Part shown: positions 1 to 8,160 of the stretch, in pieces
Layout of the letters: each line of letters starts with the position of its first letter
Numbering within the stretch: position 1 is the first letter of the stretch
Assembly (NCBI RefSeq): GCF_051390635.1
Contig: NZ_JBPODT010000002.1
Location: 1,116,001-1,180,000 of the forward strand
DNA: 64,000 nucleotides
Direction: 5' to 3'
Origin: Microbaculum sp051390635
GTDB taxonomy: Bacteria; Pseudomonadota; Alphaproteobacteria; Rhizobiales; Tepidamorphaceae
Program-made: the position numbers and the translations under genes
The notes under the pieces: model-generated
Database searches by the model: none
What the model saw: the letters and a program-made list of their open reading frames with translations, nothing else
Told to the model about the DNA's origin: nothing

Positions 1-178
1 CCGCGCGATGCCGGGCGCCTTGCCGTCAACTCATCCTGAGCCCGGCGAGCAGGGCAACCATGCCGGTGCCGTCGCTTTTCTCGCCGACGCGGCTTCCACC
101 CCGACCCGGTTGTCCGTGCCGATGGTGGGCTGGCAGATTCGAATATTGCCAGTGTTAGGGCTTCTATCCCTCAAGTCT

Positions 179-208
179 CCCCCCACGGCCGATACCGGCC
201 GTGGGGGG
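179..208 (-). terminator. GC-rich hairpin downstream of the amidase gene
   Basis: A 12-bp perfect stem (CCCCCCACGGCC pairing with GGCCGTGGGGGG) encloses the 6-base loop GATACC and lies about 8 bases beyond the stop codon of the minus-strand amidase gene. No T-run follows on either strand, so it is not a textbook intrinsic terminator. It may end or stabilise the 3' end of that transcript. The bases to its left (1-178) show no convincing gene. One plus-strand frame is open from the left edge to a stop at 37-39 and could be the tail of a gene outside the window, but it is too short to judge. Confidence 0.4.
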
Positions 209-215
209 GCGGGCC

Positions 216-1538
216 CTAGAGGCCGTATTGCTCGCGCGCGTAGTCGCCGAGGCCGACGGCATCGAGCTTGGCAAGAGGCGCAAGGAACGTGACCTGGATG
301 ACGCCGGGTGCGCGGCCGATCTCGATGGCGCCGTTGACCGTGGCGCGGTTGCGCACTTCGGCGACGCTTACGTCGAGAAGCTTGGCGGCGCGGGCAAGGC
401 CGTTCTCGATCGCATCGTTGAGATTGGCGGCTGTGCCGATCACCGAGATCGGCGCGAGCACCTCGATCTCCGATACATCCCATTTGGCGGCGAGGCGTTT
501 GCCCTTCGCTTTTTCGGTCTCGGAGAACGGTCGCGCGAGGGGCGGCAGGTCTTCAAGGAGCGGGAACAGCACCGGTCCGTCAAGCGGGTAGCCTTTCACG
601 ACCTCGACCTGGAGCGTGACGCTGCCGGCGACATCCATGGTGTGTCCGGCGATCTCGCCGTCGCCCTGGCCGGCGTGCATGTCGCCCATGTAAAGGCCCG
701 CGCCCGGCACCTTCACCGGCGCAATGAGGATCGCGCCGGCCCGCACCGCGTCAATGTCCATATGGCCGTCGGTCTTGTGCTCCGCCAGCTCCTCTGCCGT
801 GATGGCGTAAGCATGCGGCGCGCCGACGAGAAAGGCGCCGAAATCTCCGGCATTGTGGCTGTCCGGCATCGCTTTCGACGGGCAGGTGCCGAGCTGGCCG
901 AGGAACGGGCGCATCCGCACCAGCGTGCCGGGCATGTCGGAGGGCGCATAGGTCAGGATGGAGTGCTGGTGGCTTTCATCGGGCAGCGCGGCATAGTGAT
1001 TGGCGCTGTGGGCAATCGTCTCCGCCGCTTCGCGCGGCAGGGTGAGGCCAACGGTGCGTGTCTCGTCGAAAGTGACCGTGTAGCCGTGAACGATCTCGAA
1101 CGGCTTCACCGGGTTGCCGCAGACATTACATTTCACCGCGTCCTGGCCGATGCCTTCCACATGGGTTTCCGGCCAGACAGTGTCGCAGGTCGGACAGCGC
1201 GCAGCGACATAGGGGTCGCCCAGGCAAAAGCCTTCGGGCGAGCTGTCATGCCCCGAGGCGGTGGCAATCGAGGTGACGGTGATGTCGCGAATGCGGATGG
1301 CCAGCCCGTCGCCGGGAGCGGCGCCCTCGATGCGCACCGGCCGGGTAACCTCGTGCCCGCCGCGAAGGCTCGGCGTGATCATCGGCCCCCAGCATCCAGG
1401 TGCGGTGTTGGCGATGATTGTTCCGCCATCCTCAACTGGGCCGAGCATTTCGTCGTTCGGGTCAAGGACGCTGTTGGTAAAACCATCGACGACGAGGCTC
1501 CGGTGCGCCCGATTTGCTATTTTCACGCCATCAGCCAT
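216..1538 (-). CDS. acetamidase/formamidase family protein with a CxxC...CxxC insert
   Basis: The 440-residue protein matches the FmdA/AmdA family, cytoplasmic enzymes that hydrolyse formamide, acetamide or related small amides to ammonia and the acid. Family-like features include the HSANH...LPDE region, the DSHNAGDFGAF stretch and the YMGDMHAGQGDGEIAGH segment with its probable metal and active-site histidines and acidic residues. The ATG at 1538 was chosen because an AGGAG lies 8 bases upstream; a longer frame to 1637 has an unconserved N terminus. An unusual feature is two CxxC pairs (Cys115/118 and Cys137/140) that look like a small zinc ribbon inserted in the N-terminal half. It stands alone on the minus strand, followed by a hairpin. 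The exact amide substrate cannot be deduced. Confidence 0.85.
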   Translation of the reverse strand: MADGVKIANRAHRSLVVDGFTNSVLDPNDEMLGPVEDGGTIIANTAPGCWGPMITPSLRGGHEVTRPVRIEGAAPGDGLAIRIRDITVTSIATASGHDSSPEGFCLGDPYVAARCPTCDTVWPETHVEGIGQDAVKCNVCGNPVKPFEIVHGYTVTFDETRTVGLTLPREAAETIAHSANHYAALPDESHQHSILTYAPSDMPGTLVRMRPFLGQLGTCPSKAMPDSHNAGDFGAFLVGAPHAYAITAEELAEHKTDGHMDIDAVRAGAILIAPVKVPGAGLYMGDMHAGQGDGEIAGHTMDVAGSVTLQVEVVKGYPLDGPVLFPLLEDLPPLARPFSETEKAKGKRLAAKWDVSEIEVLAPISVIGTAANLNDAIENGLARAAKLLDVSVAEVRNRATVNGAIEIGRAPGVIQVTFLAPLAKLDAVGLGDYAREQYGL

Positions 1539-1848
1539 ATGTGCGACTCCTGTTTCCTGTCGGCTTTCCAGGCGGATCATAGGACGGTTGGCGCGGATGT
1601 CATGACCCTTATCCCCCTTTGGTCGGGGGCCACACATCTTCGCTCGGTTTGAGACTGGTTTTGCCCCGCCGGCAGGCTACGACGGGTGCTCAGTTGGGGC
1701 CGACAGCGGCATGCCGGGCCGCCCTCTAGGAGATCAGGCCGGACAGCCTGTTTCGCACGGCCGCGCTGTCGGTCGAGGGCGAACAGGCCGTAGTTCTGCG
1801 AGCTTCCAAGCCTTCCGCAGTGTCCCGGCCCGTTCGGTCAGGGGAAAA
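1539..1848. other. intergenic stretch, no gene seen
   Basis: This 310-base interval separates the amidase gene from the tRNA-Ser; both are transcribed leftward. No frame in it looks like a real protein and no family was recognised. It should hold the amidase promoter, but no convincing -35/-10 pair could be picked out by eye. A short TTTTCCCC tract directly follows the tRNA 3' end on the minus strand. Confidence 0.5.
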
Positions 1849-1938
1849 TGGCGGATGGGGTGGGATTCGAACCCACGAGACGGTTGCCCGCCTGCCGGTT
1901 TTCAAGACCGGTGCCTTCAACCACTCGGCCACCCATCC
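1849..1938 (-). tRNA. tRNA-Ser (anticodon UGA)
   Basis: On the minus strand the acceptor arm GGATGGG pairs with CCCATCC, followed by discriminator G and an encoded CCA. The anticodon arm is CCGGT-CTTGAAA-ACCGG, giving anticodon TGA (reads UCA serine codons). A long variable arm, typical of class II serine tRNAs, lies between it and the T arm (GTGGG-TTCGAAT-CCCAC). The length is 90 bases including CCA, normal for tRNA-Ser. Confidence 0.97.
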
Positions 1939-2362
1939 GTCGGACGCCGCACCATCGCCGAAGCCGCCGTCGGCTTCAACAGGCTTTGTACCGGGTAGAA
2001 CGCAATTTTGTCGGTGAGGCCCTCAGACCCGTTTTCGCCCCCGGTATCGGCCGCATATGGCAAGCCAGACACGGCGAACCGGTCTGGGAGGACGGTCCGC
2101 CGCGCAATTCGGGGCAGGAAGGCCCCATTAACGTCACATTTCGACCGCACTGCGATCCCAAGGTTCGCGTCGTAGCGAGCGCCGGTAGCAAACGCTTAAC
2201 CATGACGCCCGGTGTGGCATGGCCTTAACGCCGGTGTAACGTGCGGGGACACACAGTCGCGGGTAACGGGGGTGTTGCGTCGACTGTCGAGAACCGGAAT
2301 CAAATCCGGCTCGGGACGAAGTCTCGCGGACAGGAACGGCGCACCGCGACGGACGGGGTAAG
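1939..2362. other. intergenic stretch upstream of rlpA and of the tRNA
   Basis: This 424-base divergent interval between the leftward tRNA-Ser and the rightward rlpA shows no supported gene. It must contain both promoters. No riboswitch, tRNA or repeat was recognised. Confidence 0.5.
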
Positions 2363-3358
2363 ATGACGGGACGGGGTTCGAGTACGCGTATATCGGCTGC
2401 TTCTGCCGCAGCACGGGGCATTGCCGTCCTGTCGCTGGCGGGGATTGTTGCGGCCTGCAGCTCGCCATCTGGCGGGCCCGACAAGAAGTACGGCGTCACA
2501 GCGAGCCCGCGCCTCGTGCCTTTCGGCAAGCCGGTGCCCGAAGGCGGCGGCTACTACAAGGTCGGCAAGCCCTACAAGGTCGCCGGCCGCTGGTATCGGC
2601 CCAAGGAAGACGCCAGCTACGACCAGGTCGGCCTGGCATCGTGGTACGGCCGCGATTTCCATGGCCGGAAAACCGCCAACGGCGAAGTCTTCGACATGGC
2701 GGACCTGAGCGCGGCGCATCCGACCTTGCCGCTGCCGACCTATGCCCGCGTCACCAATCTCGAGAACGGCCGCTCTGTCGTCGTCCGCATCAATGACCGC
2801 GGCCCGTTCGCCCATAACCGCCTGATCGACGTTTCCAAGCGCACCGCCGAGTTACTCGATTTCCATCAGGACGGCACAGCCAAGGTGCGTGTCCAGTATG
2901 TCGGCATGGCCCCGCTGGAGGGCAACGACGGCCAGTGGCTGACCACCACCGTTCGCCACGATGGCCAGCCGGTCGGCCCGGTCATGCTCGCCGGCCTTTC
3001 GGCGCCGGCGGCGCAGCAGGTTTCGTCAGGCGCGATGCAGCCGCCGCCTCCGCCGCCGGGCACATCGGCTCCCTATCCGCAGACGACGGTGGCCTTCTCG
3101 CCGTCGACCTATGCCGCAGAGGTGCCGTCCACGCCCGAACCGGTCTCGGCGTCCTTCGCCTCGTCGACCGACGGACCGGTCCCCAAGGTGCCCGTCGGAA
3201 CGGGGAAGGTCACCTATCGATGGGTGCAGGGCTTCGCGGACCAGGGCGGAAATGCCGCGGTGGCACGGGCTTTCTCGATCTTCGACACCGAGCGGGACAT
3301 CGTCCTGGTCTTCACCGGACAACCGACGAAGACGAGCGACAGCCGCACTTTCCGGTGA
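2363..3358 (+). CDS. rlpA: RlpA-family septal ring lytic transglycosylase lipoprotein
   Basis: The 331-residue protein is a secreted lipoprotein. A hydrophobic signal ends in the lipobox VAAC with the acylated Cys at 32. A double-psi beta-barrel RlpA domain follows (about residues 88-180), with the GLASWYG, HGRKTANGE and NDRGPF motifs. Glu108, Asp111 and His119 have the spacing of the residues required for cleavage of denuded peptidoglycan glycans in characterised RlpA. A proline-rich linker (about 225-270) leads to a C-terminal segment starting WVQGFADQGG that resembles the first half of a SPOR domain but stops before its second half. The septal-targeting domain therefore looks shortened. 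It lies upstream of the penicillin-binding-protein-like gene, consistent with a cell-wall role. Confidence 0.9.
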   Translation: MTGRGSSTRISAASAAARGIAVLSLAGIVAACSSPSGGPDKKYGVTASPRLVPFGKPVPEGGGYYKVGKPYKVAGRWYRPKEDASYDQVGLASWYGRDFHGRKTANGEVFDMADLSAAHPTLPLPTYARVTNLENGRSVVVRINDRGPFAHNRLIDVSKRTAELLDFHQDGTAKVRVQYVGMAPLEGNDGQWLTTTVRHDGQPVGPVMLAGLSAPAAQQVSSGAMQPPPPPPGTSAPYPQTTVAFSPSTYAAEVPSTPEPVSASFASSTDGPVPKVPVGTGKVTYRWVQGFADQGGNAAVARAFSIFDTERDIVLVFTGQPTKTSDSRTFR

Positions 3359-3461
3359 CTTCGCAGAAGCGAAATCGGCTAACCCTCGGTCAACCGCGTT
3401 CTTTACCCGTCCCGAACCGCTTGGTATCAGAGATAGAATCTCGACACCGAGCGATTGCGAT

Positions 3462-4715
3462 ATGGCGTATTTCGGCGTGATTTTACACCGCCTGCCGGCT
3501 CCTTCATCCCTGCCGCGACTCTGGCGATGCGCCATCTCGGGGCTTGCCCTGGTGGCCGGCATGGTCGTCACGCCCGTCGCCCCGGCACTGGCGCAGGCGA
3601 TCGAGACCGCCGCGCCATACGCCTACATGATCGACGACCGGACCGGCACGATCGTCCTGTCGAAGGAGTCCGAGACGGGACTCGCGCCCGCCAGCATGGC
3701 GAAGCTGATGACGCTGGAGATCGTCTTCGAGGCGATCAAGGAAGGCCGGCTGTCGCTAGACGACGAATTCGTGGTCAGCGAGAACGCCTGGCGCAAGGGC
3801 GGCGCGCCGTCGCGCACCTCCACCATGTTCGCCGGCCTGAACACGAGCATACGGCTCGAAGATCTGCTGAAGGGCATCATGGTGCAGAACGCGAACGACG
3901 GCTGCATCGTGATCGCCGAAGGCATGGCCGGCAACGAGCAGGCCTTCGCGGTGTTGATGAACGAGCGCGCCAGGATGCTCGGGCTGTCGGACAGCACGTT
4001 CGTCAACTCGACCGGATTGCCCAATCCCGACCTGCCGAAGCAGACCATGTCGATGCGCGATCTGGTGACGCTCGCCCGGCATGTCATCACGGAGCACCCC
4101 GACCTCTACCGGTATTTTTCGGAACCGGAGTTCACCTGGAACAACATCCGTCAGCTCAACAAGAATCCGATCATCGGCAAGACCCCGGGCGCGGACGGCC
4201 TGTTCACCGGCTACGACGAGGAAGACGGCTACGGCATGATCGCCTCCGCCGATCAGGACGGCCAGAGGATGATCGCCGCGATCCACGGGCTGTCGTCGAA
4301 CAACGAGCGCATCAACGAGATGCAGAAGCTGCTCGCCTGGGGCTTCCGGTCGTTCGAGAAGGTCACGCTGTTCCAGGCGGGAGAACCGGTCGCCGAGGTG
4401 GGCGTCTTCGGCGGCACGGAGGGCTGGGTCCCGCTCGCCGGCCACGAACCGATCCAGATCCTCATTCCCAGGGGCGCCAAGTCCAAGTTGCGCGCCCGCA
4501 TCGTCTATCAGGGGCCGCTCCGCGCTCCGGTCGAGGAAGGCCAGCAGGTCGGCGAGCTCGAAGTCATGAACGACCAGGAGCTGGTCAGCCGCATTCCGCT
4601 CTACGCCACGCGCGCCGTCGAAATCGGACCGCTCTACAGTCGCGCGCTTGACGCGGCCTACGAGCTGATGGTCGGTCTGGTCCATAGCGGCGTCGAAATG
4701 GCAACGAAGAACTAG
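3462..4715 (+). CDS. D-alanyl-D-alanine carboxypeptidase family protein with altered active-site motifs
   Basis: The 417-residue protein has the DacA/DacF (peptidase S11) architecture: a cleavable signal peptide (hydrophobic stretch about 25-44, ALA at its end), the S11 domain (about 50-275) and a C-terminal PBP5-like beta domain (about 297-385) before a possible amphipathic membrane anchor. S11 enzymes trim the terminal D-Ala from peptidoglycan pentapeptides. The catalytic SMAK tetrad is intact (Ser78, Lys81). The second motif, normally SGN or SAN, reads Asn-Ala-Asn (143-145), and the third, normally KTG, reads Phe-Thr-Gly (248-250). Both were confirmed by reading the codons. Activity may therefore be lost or changed. 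The ATG at 3462 gives the expected signal peptide. tmk follows 9 bases later. Confidence 0.85.
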   Translation: MAYFGVILHRLPAPSSLPRLWRCAISGLALVAGMVVTPVAPALAQAIETAAPYAYMIDDRTGTIVLSKESETGLAPASMAKLMTLEIVFEAIKEGRLSLDDEFVVSENAWRKGGAPSRTSTMFAGLNTSIRLEDLLKGIMVQNANDGCIVIAEGMAGNEQAFAVLMNERARMLGLSDSTFVNSTGLPNPDLPKQTMSMRDLVTLARHVITEHPDLYRYFSEPEFTWNNIRQLNKNPIIGKTPGADGLFTGYDEEDGYGMIASADQDGQRMIAAIHGLSSNNERINEMQKLLAWGFRSFEKVTLFQAGEPVAEVGVFGGTEGWVPLAGHEPIQILIPRGAKSKLRARIVYQGPLRAPVEEGQQVGELEVMNDQELVSRIPLYATRAVEIGPLYSRALDAAYELMVGLVHSGVEMATKN

Positions 4716-4724
4716 GCGCGCACG

Positions 4725-5435
4725 ATGGGGGCGACGCCGGGCAAGTTCATCAGCTTCGAGGGCGGCGAGGGAACCGGCAAGTCGACGCAGATCAAGCGGC
4801 TCGCCGGGAAGCTTCGCGAACTCGGGATCGACGTCGTCGAGACCCGTGAGCCGGGCGGCACCAAGGGCGCCGAGATCGTGCGCCGCACGATCCTGTCCGG
4901 ACGCGTCGAGGCGCTGGGGCCGTTCGCCGAGGCGCTGCTGATGAATGCCGCCCGCGACGACCACCTGAACGAAGTGATCCGTCCCGCGCTGAAAGCGGGG
5001 AAATGGGTCCTGTGTGACCGCTTCGCCGATTCCACGCGCGCCTATCAGGGTACGCTTGGCGGTGTCGACCGGCGGCTGCTCGAGGCCTTCGAGACGGCGG
5101 TCATCGGCGATGACTGGCCGGATCTGACCCTGATACTCGACCTCGATCCGCGCATCGGCCTGGAGCGCGCCCGCGCCGTGACGCGCGCCGAGAACGGCGG
5201 CCCCGGCGGCGACCGTTTCGAGGACGTGGACCTGGAGAGCCACCGCAAGCTCCGCGACGCCTTTCTGGCGATCGCCCGCAGGGAGCCGGAGCGCTGCGTT
5301 GTCATCGACGCATCCGAGTCGATCGACGCGGTCGGCGGGGCGATCTGGACGGCCGTCGCGGATCGGATTGCCTTGCCTGGCACGGAAAACGCCGGGACAA
5401 AGGCTTCCGGAACACGAACCAACGCGGCCTCCTGA
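4725..5435 (+). CDS. tmk: thymidylate kinase
   Basis: The enzyme phosphorylates dTMP to dTDP with ATP, an essential cytoplasmic step toward dTTP. The 236-residue protein starts with the P-loop GGEGTGKST (residues 13-21). It then has TREPGGT, the DRF dTMP-binding motif in LCDRFADSTRAYQG, and an arginine-containing lid region around RAENGGPGGDRFE. The C terminus is slightly longer than in E. coli. It sits 9 bases after the carboxypeptidase gene and 3 bases before holB, the usual tmk-holB-metG-tatD order of alphaproteobacteria, so the run is probably one operon. Confidence 0.97.
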   Translation: MGATPGKFISFEGGEGTGKSTQIKRLAGKLRELGIDVVETREPGGTKGAEIVRRTILSGRVEALGPFAEALLMNAARDDHLNEVIRPALKAGKWVLCDRFADSTRAYQGTLGGVDRRLLEAFETAVIGDDWPDLTLILDLDPRIGLERARAVTRAENGGPGGDRFEDVDLESHRKLRDAFLAIARREPERCVVIDASESIDAVGGAIWTAVADRIALPGTENAGTKASGTRTNAAS

Positions 5436-5438
5436 CAG

Positions 5439-6500
5439 ATGACTGCAACGATCCCGCCGGATTTCTCCATCGCCCCACCAGAGGCCGCCGCGTGCCTGAT
5501 CGGCCAGGACGACGCGGAATCTGCCCTGTTGAGTGCCTACAAGTCGGGCCGGCTGCATCACGCCTGGCTGGTCGACGGGCCGGAAGGCGTCGGCAAGGCG
5601 ACGCTCGCTTACCGGTTCGCCCGCTTCCTGTTGGGCCATCCCGATCATGGCGAGGACGCGGTCCAGGCCGCGCGGGATCTCACCGTTCCGGCCGACGACC
5701 CGGCCGCCCGGCAGATCCGCGCCCGGTCCCATCCCGATCTCATCGTCCTGCAACGCCCCCGCGACGAGGACGGGAGGGCGACGGCAACCGTCATTTCCGT
5801 GGATCAGGTCCGCAAGGTCGCCCGCTTCCTGTCGACCACATCGGCGACGGGGGGATGGCGTGTCGTGATCGTCGACACCGCCGACGACTTCAACCGCTCG
5901 TCCGCGAACGCGCTTCTGAAGATGCTGGAGGAGCCGCCGCAGCGCGCGGTTTTCCTGCTCCTTTCCGGTTCGCCGGGCCGTTTGCTGCCGACGATACGGT
6001 CGCGCTGCCGGCGGCTTGCGCTGAAGCCGCTCGATACCGCGACGGTCGCGGAGACGCTTCGTATCGCCGGGGTAGGACAGGACGACGACGCCCGCGAGAC
6101 GGCGGCCGCGCTGTGCGGCGGCAGTCTCGGCAAGGCCATGGAGCTCGCCACCCAGGAGGCGGTCGAGACCATCCATGCGGTCAACAAGCTTCTCGCCGAC
6201 ATGCCGCGGCACGATCCGGTCGCCGCGCAGAAGCTGGCCGAAGCGCTTGGACGGCGCGGCGCCGAGGAGCGCTTCCGTATGGCGACCTCGCTGCTCACCG
6301 ACGCGATCGCGGGCCGGATGCGCGAGGCGGCCCGCGCCGGCGCCCAGCCCCACGTTCTTGCGCCTTGGGCGGAGGTATGGGAAAAGGTCACGCAGGCGCT
6401 CGCCGAGGCCGAAAGGCTCAATCTCGACCGCACGCTAACCCTTCTGTCGGTGTTCCGTATCGTATCCACCGCGACTTCGCTCGACGCGGCTCGCGTCTGA
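5439..6500 (+). CDS. holB: DNA polymerase III delta-prime subunit
   Basis: HolB is the clamp-loader subunit that, with delta and tau/gamma, opens the beta clamp at the replication fork. The 353-residue protein has an AAA+ fold: a P-loop-like GPEGVGKAT (about 47-55) preceded by HHAWLVDG, a sensor region with SANALLKMLEEPP, and SRCRRL. The P-loop ends in AT rather than the usual TT or ST, which is unremarkable because delta-prime is not the motor ATPase. It lies between tmk and metG in the conserved alphaproteobacterial order. Confidence 0.95.
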   Translation: MTATIPPDFSIAPPEAAACLIGQDDAESALLSAYKSGRLHHAWLVDGPEGVGKATLAYRFARFLLGHPDHGEDAVQAARDLTVPADDPAARQIRARSHPDLIVLQRPRDEDGRATATVISVDQVRKVARFLSTTSATGGWRVVIVDTADDFNRSSANALLKMLEEPPQRAVFLLLSGSPGRLLPTIRSRCRRLALKPLDTATVAETLRIAGVGQDDDARETAAALCGGSLGKAMELATQEAVETIHAVNKLLADMPRHDPVAAQKLAEALGRRGAEERFRMATSLLTDAIAGRMREAARAGAQPHVLAPWAEVWEKVTQALAEAERLNLDRTLTLLSVFRIVSTATSLDAARV

Positions 6501-6552
6501 AAGGACGCCGCGGAAACGAACGGCGCGCCGGCACTTGTCCGTAAGGCCAGTC

Positions 6553-8109
6553 ATGACGTCCAAATTCTACATCACGACCGCGATCTCCTATCCCAACGGC
6601 GCCCCCCATATCGGGCATGCTTACGAGGCCATGGCGACGGACGCGATCGCGCGGTTCATGCGGCTGGACGGGCGCGACGTCTATTTCCTGACCGGCGTCG
6701 ACGAGCACGGCATGAAGATGGCGCAGACTGCGGCCAAGGAAGGGCTGACCCCGCGCGAACTCGCCGACCGCAACACGCCGCTTTTCGAGAAGATGGTCAC
6801 GTCGCTCGAATGCTCGAACGACGACTTCATCCGCACGACCGAGCCGCGCCACCACACCTCGTCCCAGGCGATCTGGGAGCGCATGGTCGAGGCAGGCGAC
6901 ATTTACCTCGGCACCTATTCCGGCTGGTACTCGGTGCGCGACGAAGCCTACTACGCCGAATCAGAGACGACCGTTCGCGAAGACGGTGTTCGGATCGGCC
7001 CCAATGGCACGCCCGTCGAGTGGACCGAGGAGAACAGCTATTTCTTCCGTCTGTCGGCGTTCCAGGACCGGCTGCTGAAGCTCTACGAAGACCATCCCGA
7101 CTTCATCATGCCGAAGGAGCGCTACAACGAGGTCGTCAGCTTCGTGAAGGGCGGCCTGCAGGACCTGTCGGTCTCGCGCACGACGTTCGACTGGGGCGTG
7201 AAGGTTCCCGGCGACGAAAAGCACGTGATGTACGTCTGGGTCGACGCCCTGACGAACTACATCACCGGCGTGGGCTATCCCGATACCGACGGCGAGACGT
7301 TCCGGAAGTGGTGGCCTGCCGACCTCCATGTCATCGGCAAGGACATCGTGCGGTTTCATACAGTCTACTGGCCGGCATTCCTGCTCTCGGCCGGTGTCGC
7401 GCCGCCGAAGCGCGTCTTCGCGCACGGCTTCCTGTTCAACCGCGGCGAGAAGATGTCGAAGTCGGTCGGCAATGTCGTCGATCCCTTCGCCCTGATCGAC
7501 CACTACGGCGTCGACCAGGTGCGCTACTTCTTCATGCGCGAGGTGCCGTTCGGCCAGGACGGCAACTACAGCCACGATGCCATCGTCCAGCGCATCAACG
7601 CCGATCTCGCCAACGACCTGGGCAATCTGGCTCAGCGCTCGTTGTCGATGATCGCCAAGCACTGCGATGCGACGCTCCCGCAACCGGGAGCGTTCACGGC
7701 CGACGATACCGCGATGCTCACCGCCTGCGACGACCTGATCGGCAAGGCGCGCGCTGCCATGGCCGACCAGCAGCTGCATATCGTGCTGGCGGATATCTGG
7801 TCGGTGGTCGCCGACGCCAACCGCTATTTCGCGGCCCAGGAGCCCTGGGCCCTGCGGAAATCCGATCCCGAGCGGTTCGCAACCGTGCTCTACGTGACGG
7901 CGGAGGCTTTGCGCCAGATCGGCATCCTGATCCAGCCCTTCGTTCCCGCGTCGGCGGACGCGCTGCTCGATCTCGTCGGCGTGCCCGCGGACAAGCGTAA
8001 TTTCGCCGAACTCGGGGAAGGGGGGCGTCTTGCCGCCGGCACCGCCCTGCCGGCGCCGAAGCCCGTGTTCCCGCGCTACGTGGAAGCCGAGGCCGGCGAG
8101 GGCGCCTGA
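6553..8109 (+). CDS. metG: methionyl-tRNA synthetase
   Basis: The enzyme charges tRNA-Met with methionine using ATP. It is a class I synthetase with a HIGH-type motif PHIGH near residue 20 and the KMSKS loop in GEKMSKSVGN. At 518 residues it is the short form without a C-terminal EMAP-like tRNA-binding domain, common in alphaproteobacteria. The ATG at 6553 was preferred to an upstream TTG because AAGG lies about 7 bases before it and the protein then begins directly with the conserved FYITTAISYPNG strand. Confidence 0.97.
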   Translation: MTSKFYITTAISYPNGAPHIGHAYEAMATDAIARFMRLDGRDVYFLTGVDEHGMKMAQTAAKEGLTPRELADRNTPLFEKMVTSLECSNDDFIRTTEPRHHTSSQAIWERMVEAGDIYLGTYSGWYSVRDEAYYAESETTVREDGVRIGPNGTPVEWTEENSYFFRLSAFQDRLLKLYEDHPDFIMPKERYNEVVSFVKGGLQDLSVSRTTFDWGVKVPGDEKHVMYVWVDALTNYITGVGYPDTDGETFRKWWPADLHVIGKDIVRFHTVYWPAFLLSAGVAPPKRVFAHGFLFNRGEKMSKSVGNVVDPFALIDHYGVDQVRYFFMREVPFGQDGNYSHDAIVQRINADLANDLGNLAQRSLSMIAKHCDATLPQPGAFTADDTAMLTACDDLIGKARAAMADQQLHIVLADIWSVVADANRYFAAQEPWALRKSDPERFATVLYVTAEALRQIGILIQPFVPASADALLDLVGVPADKRNFAELGEGGRLAAGTALPAPKPVFPRYVEAEAGEGA

Positions 8110-8160
8110 CGGAATGCCCGCCAAAGGAATATGGTCCCGGAAGGAATGCGTCCTGACGCC

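Noticed and set aside
1..215. A gene fragment at the left edge
   Set aside because: The only open frames are short and unrecognised; one plus-strand frame stopping at 37-39 is too short to support.
3756..6353. A very long open frame antisense to the carboxypeptidase, tmk and holB genes
   Set aside because: GC-rich DNA leaves the antisense frame open by chance; the translation is low-complexity Arg/Gly/Ala/Asp-rich and the sense strand has clear family matches.
5439..6500. Changed P-loop (GKAT) in HolB as a defect
   Set aside because: Delta-prime subunits do not need ATP hydrolysis and frequently have non-standard P-loops.
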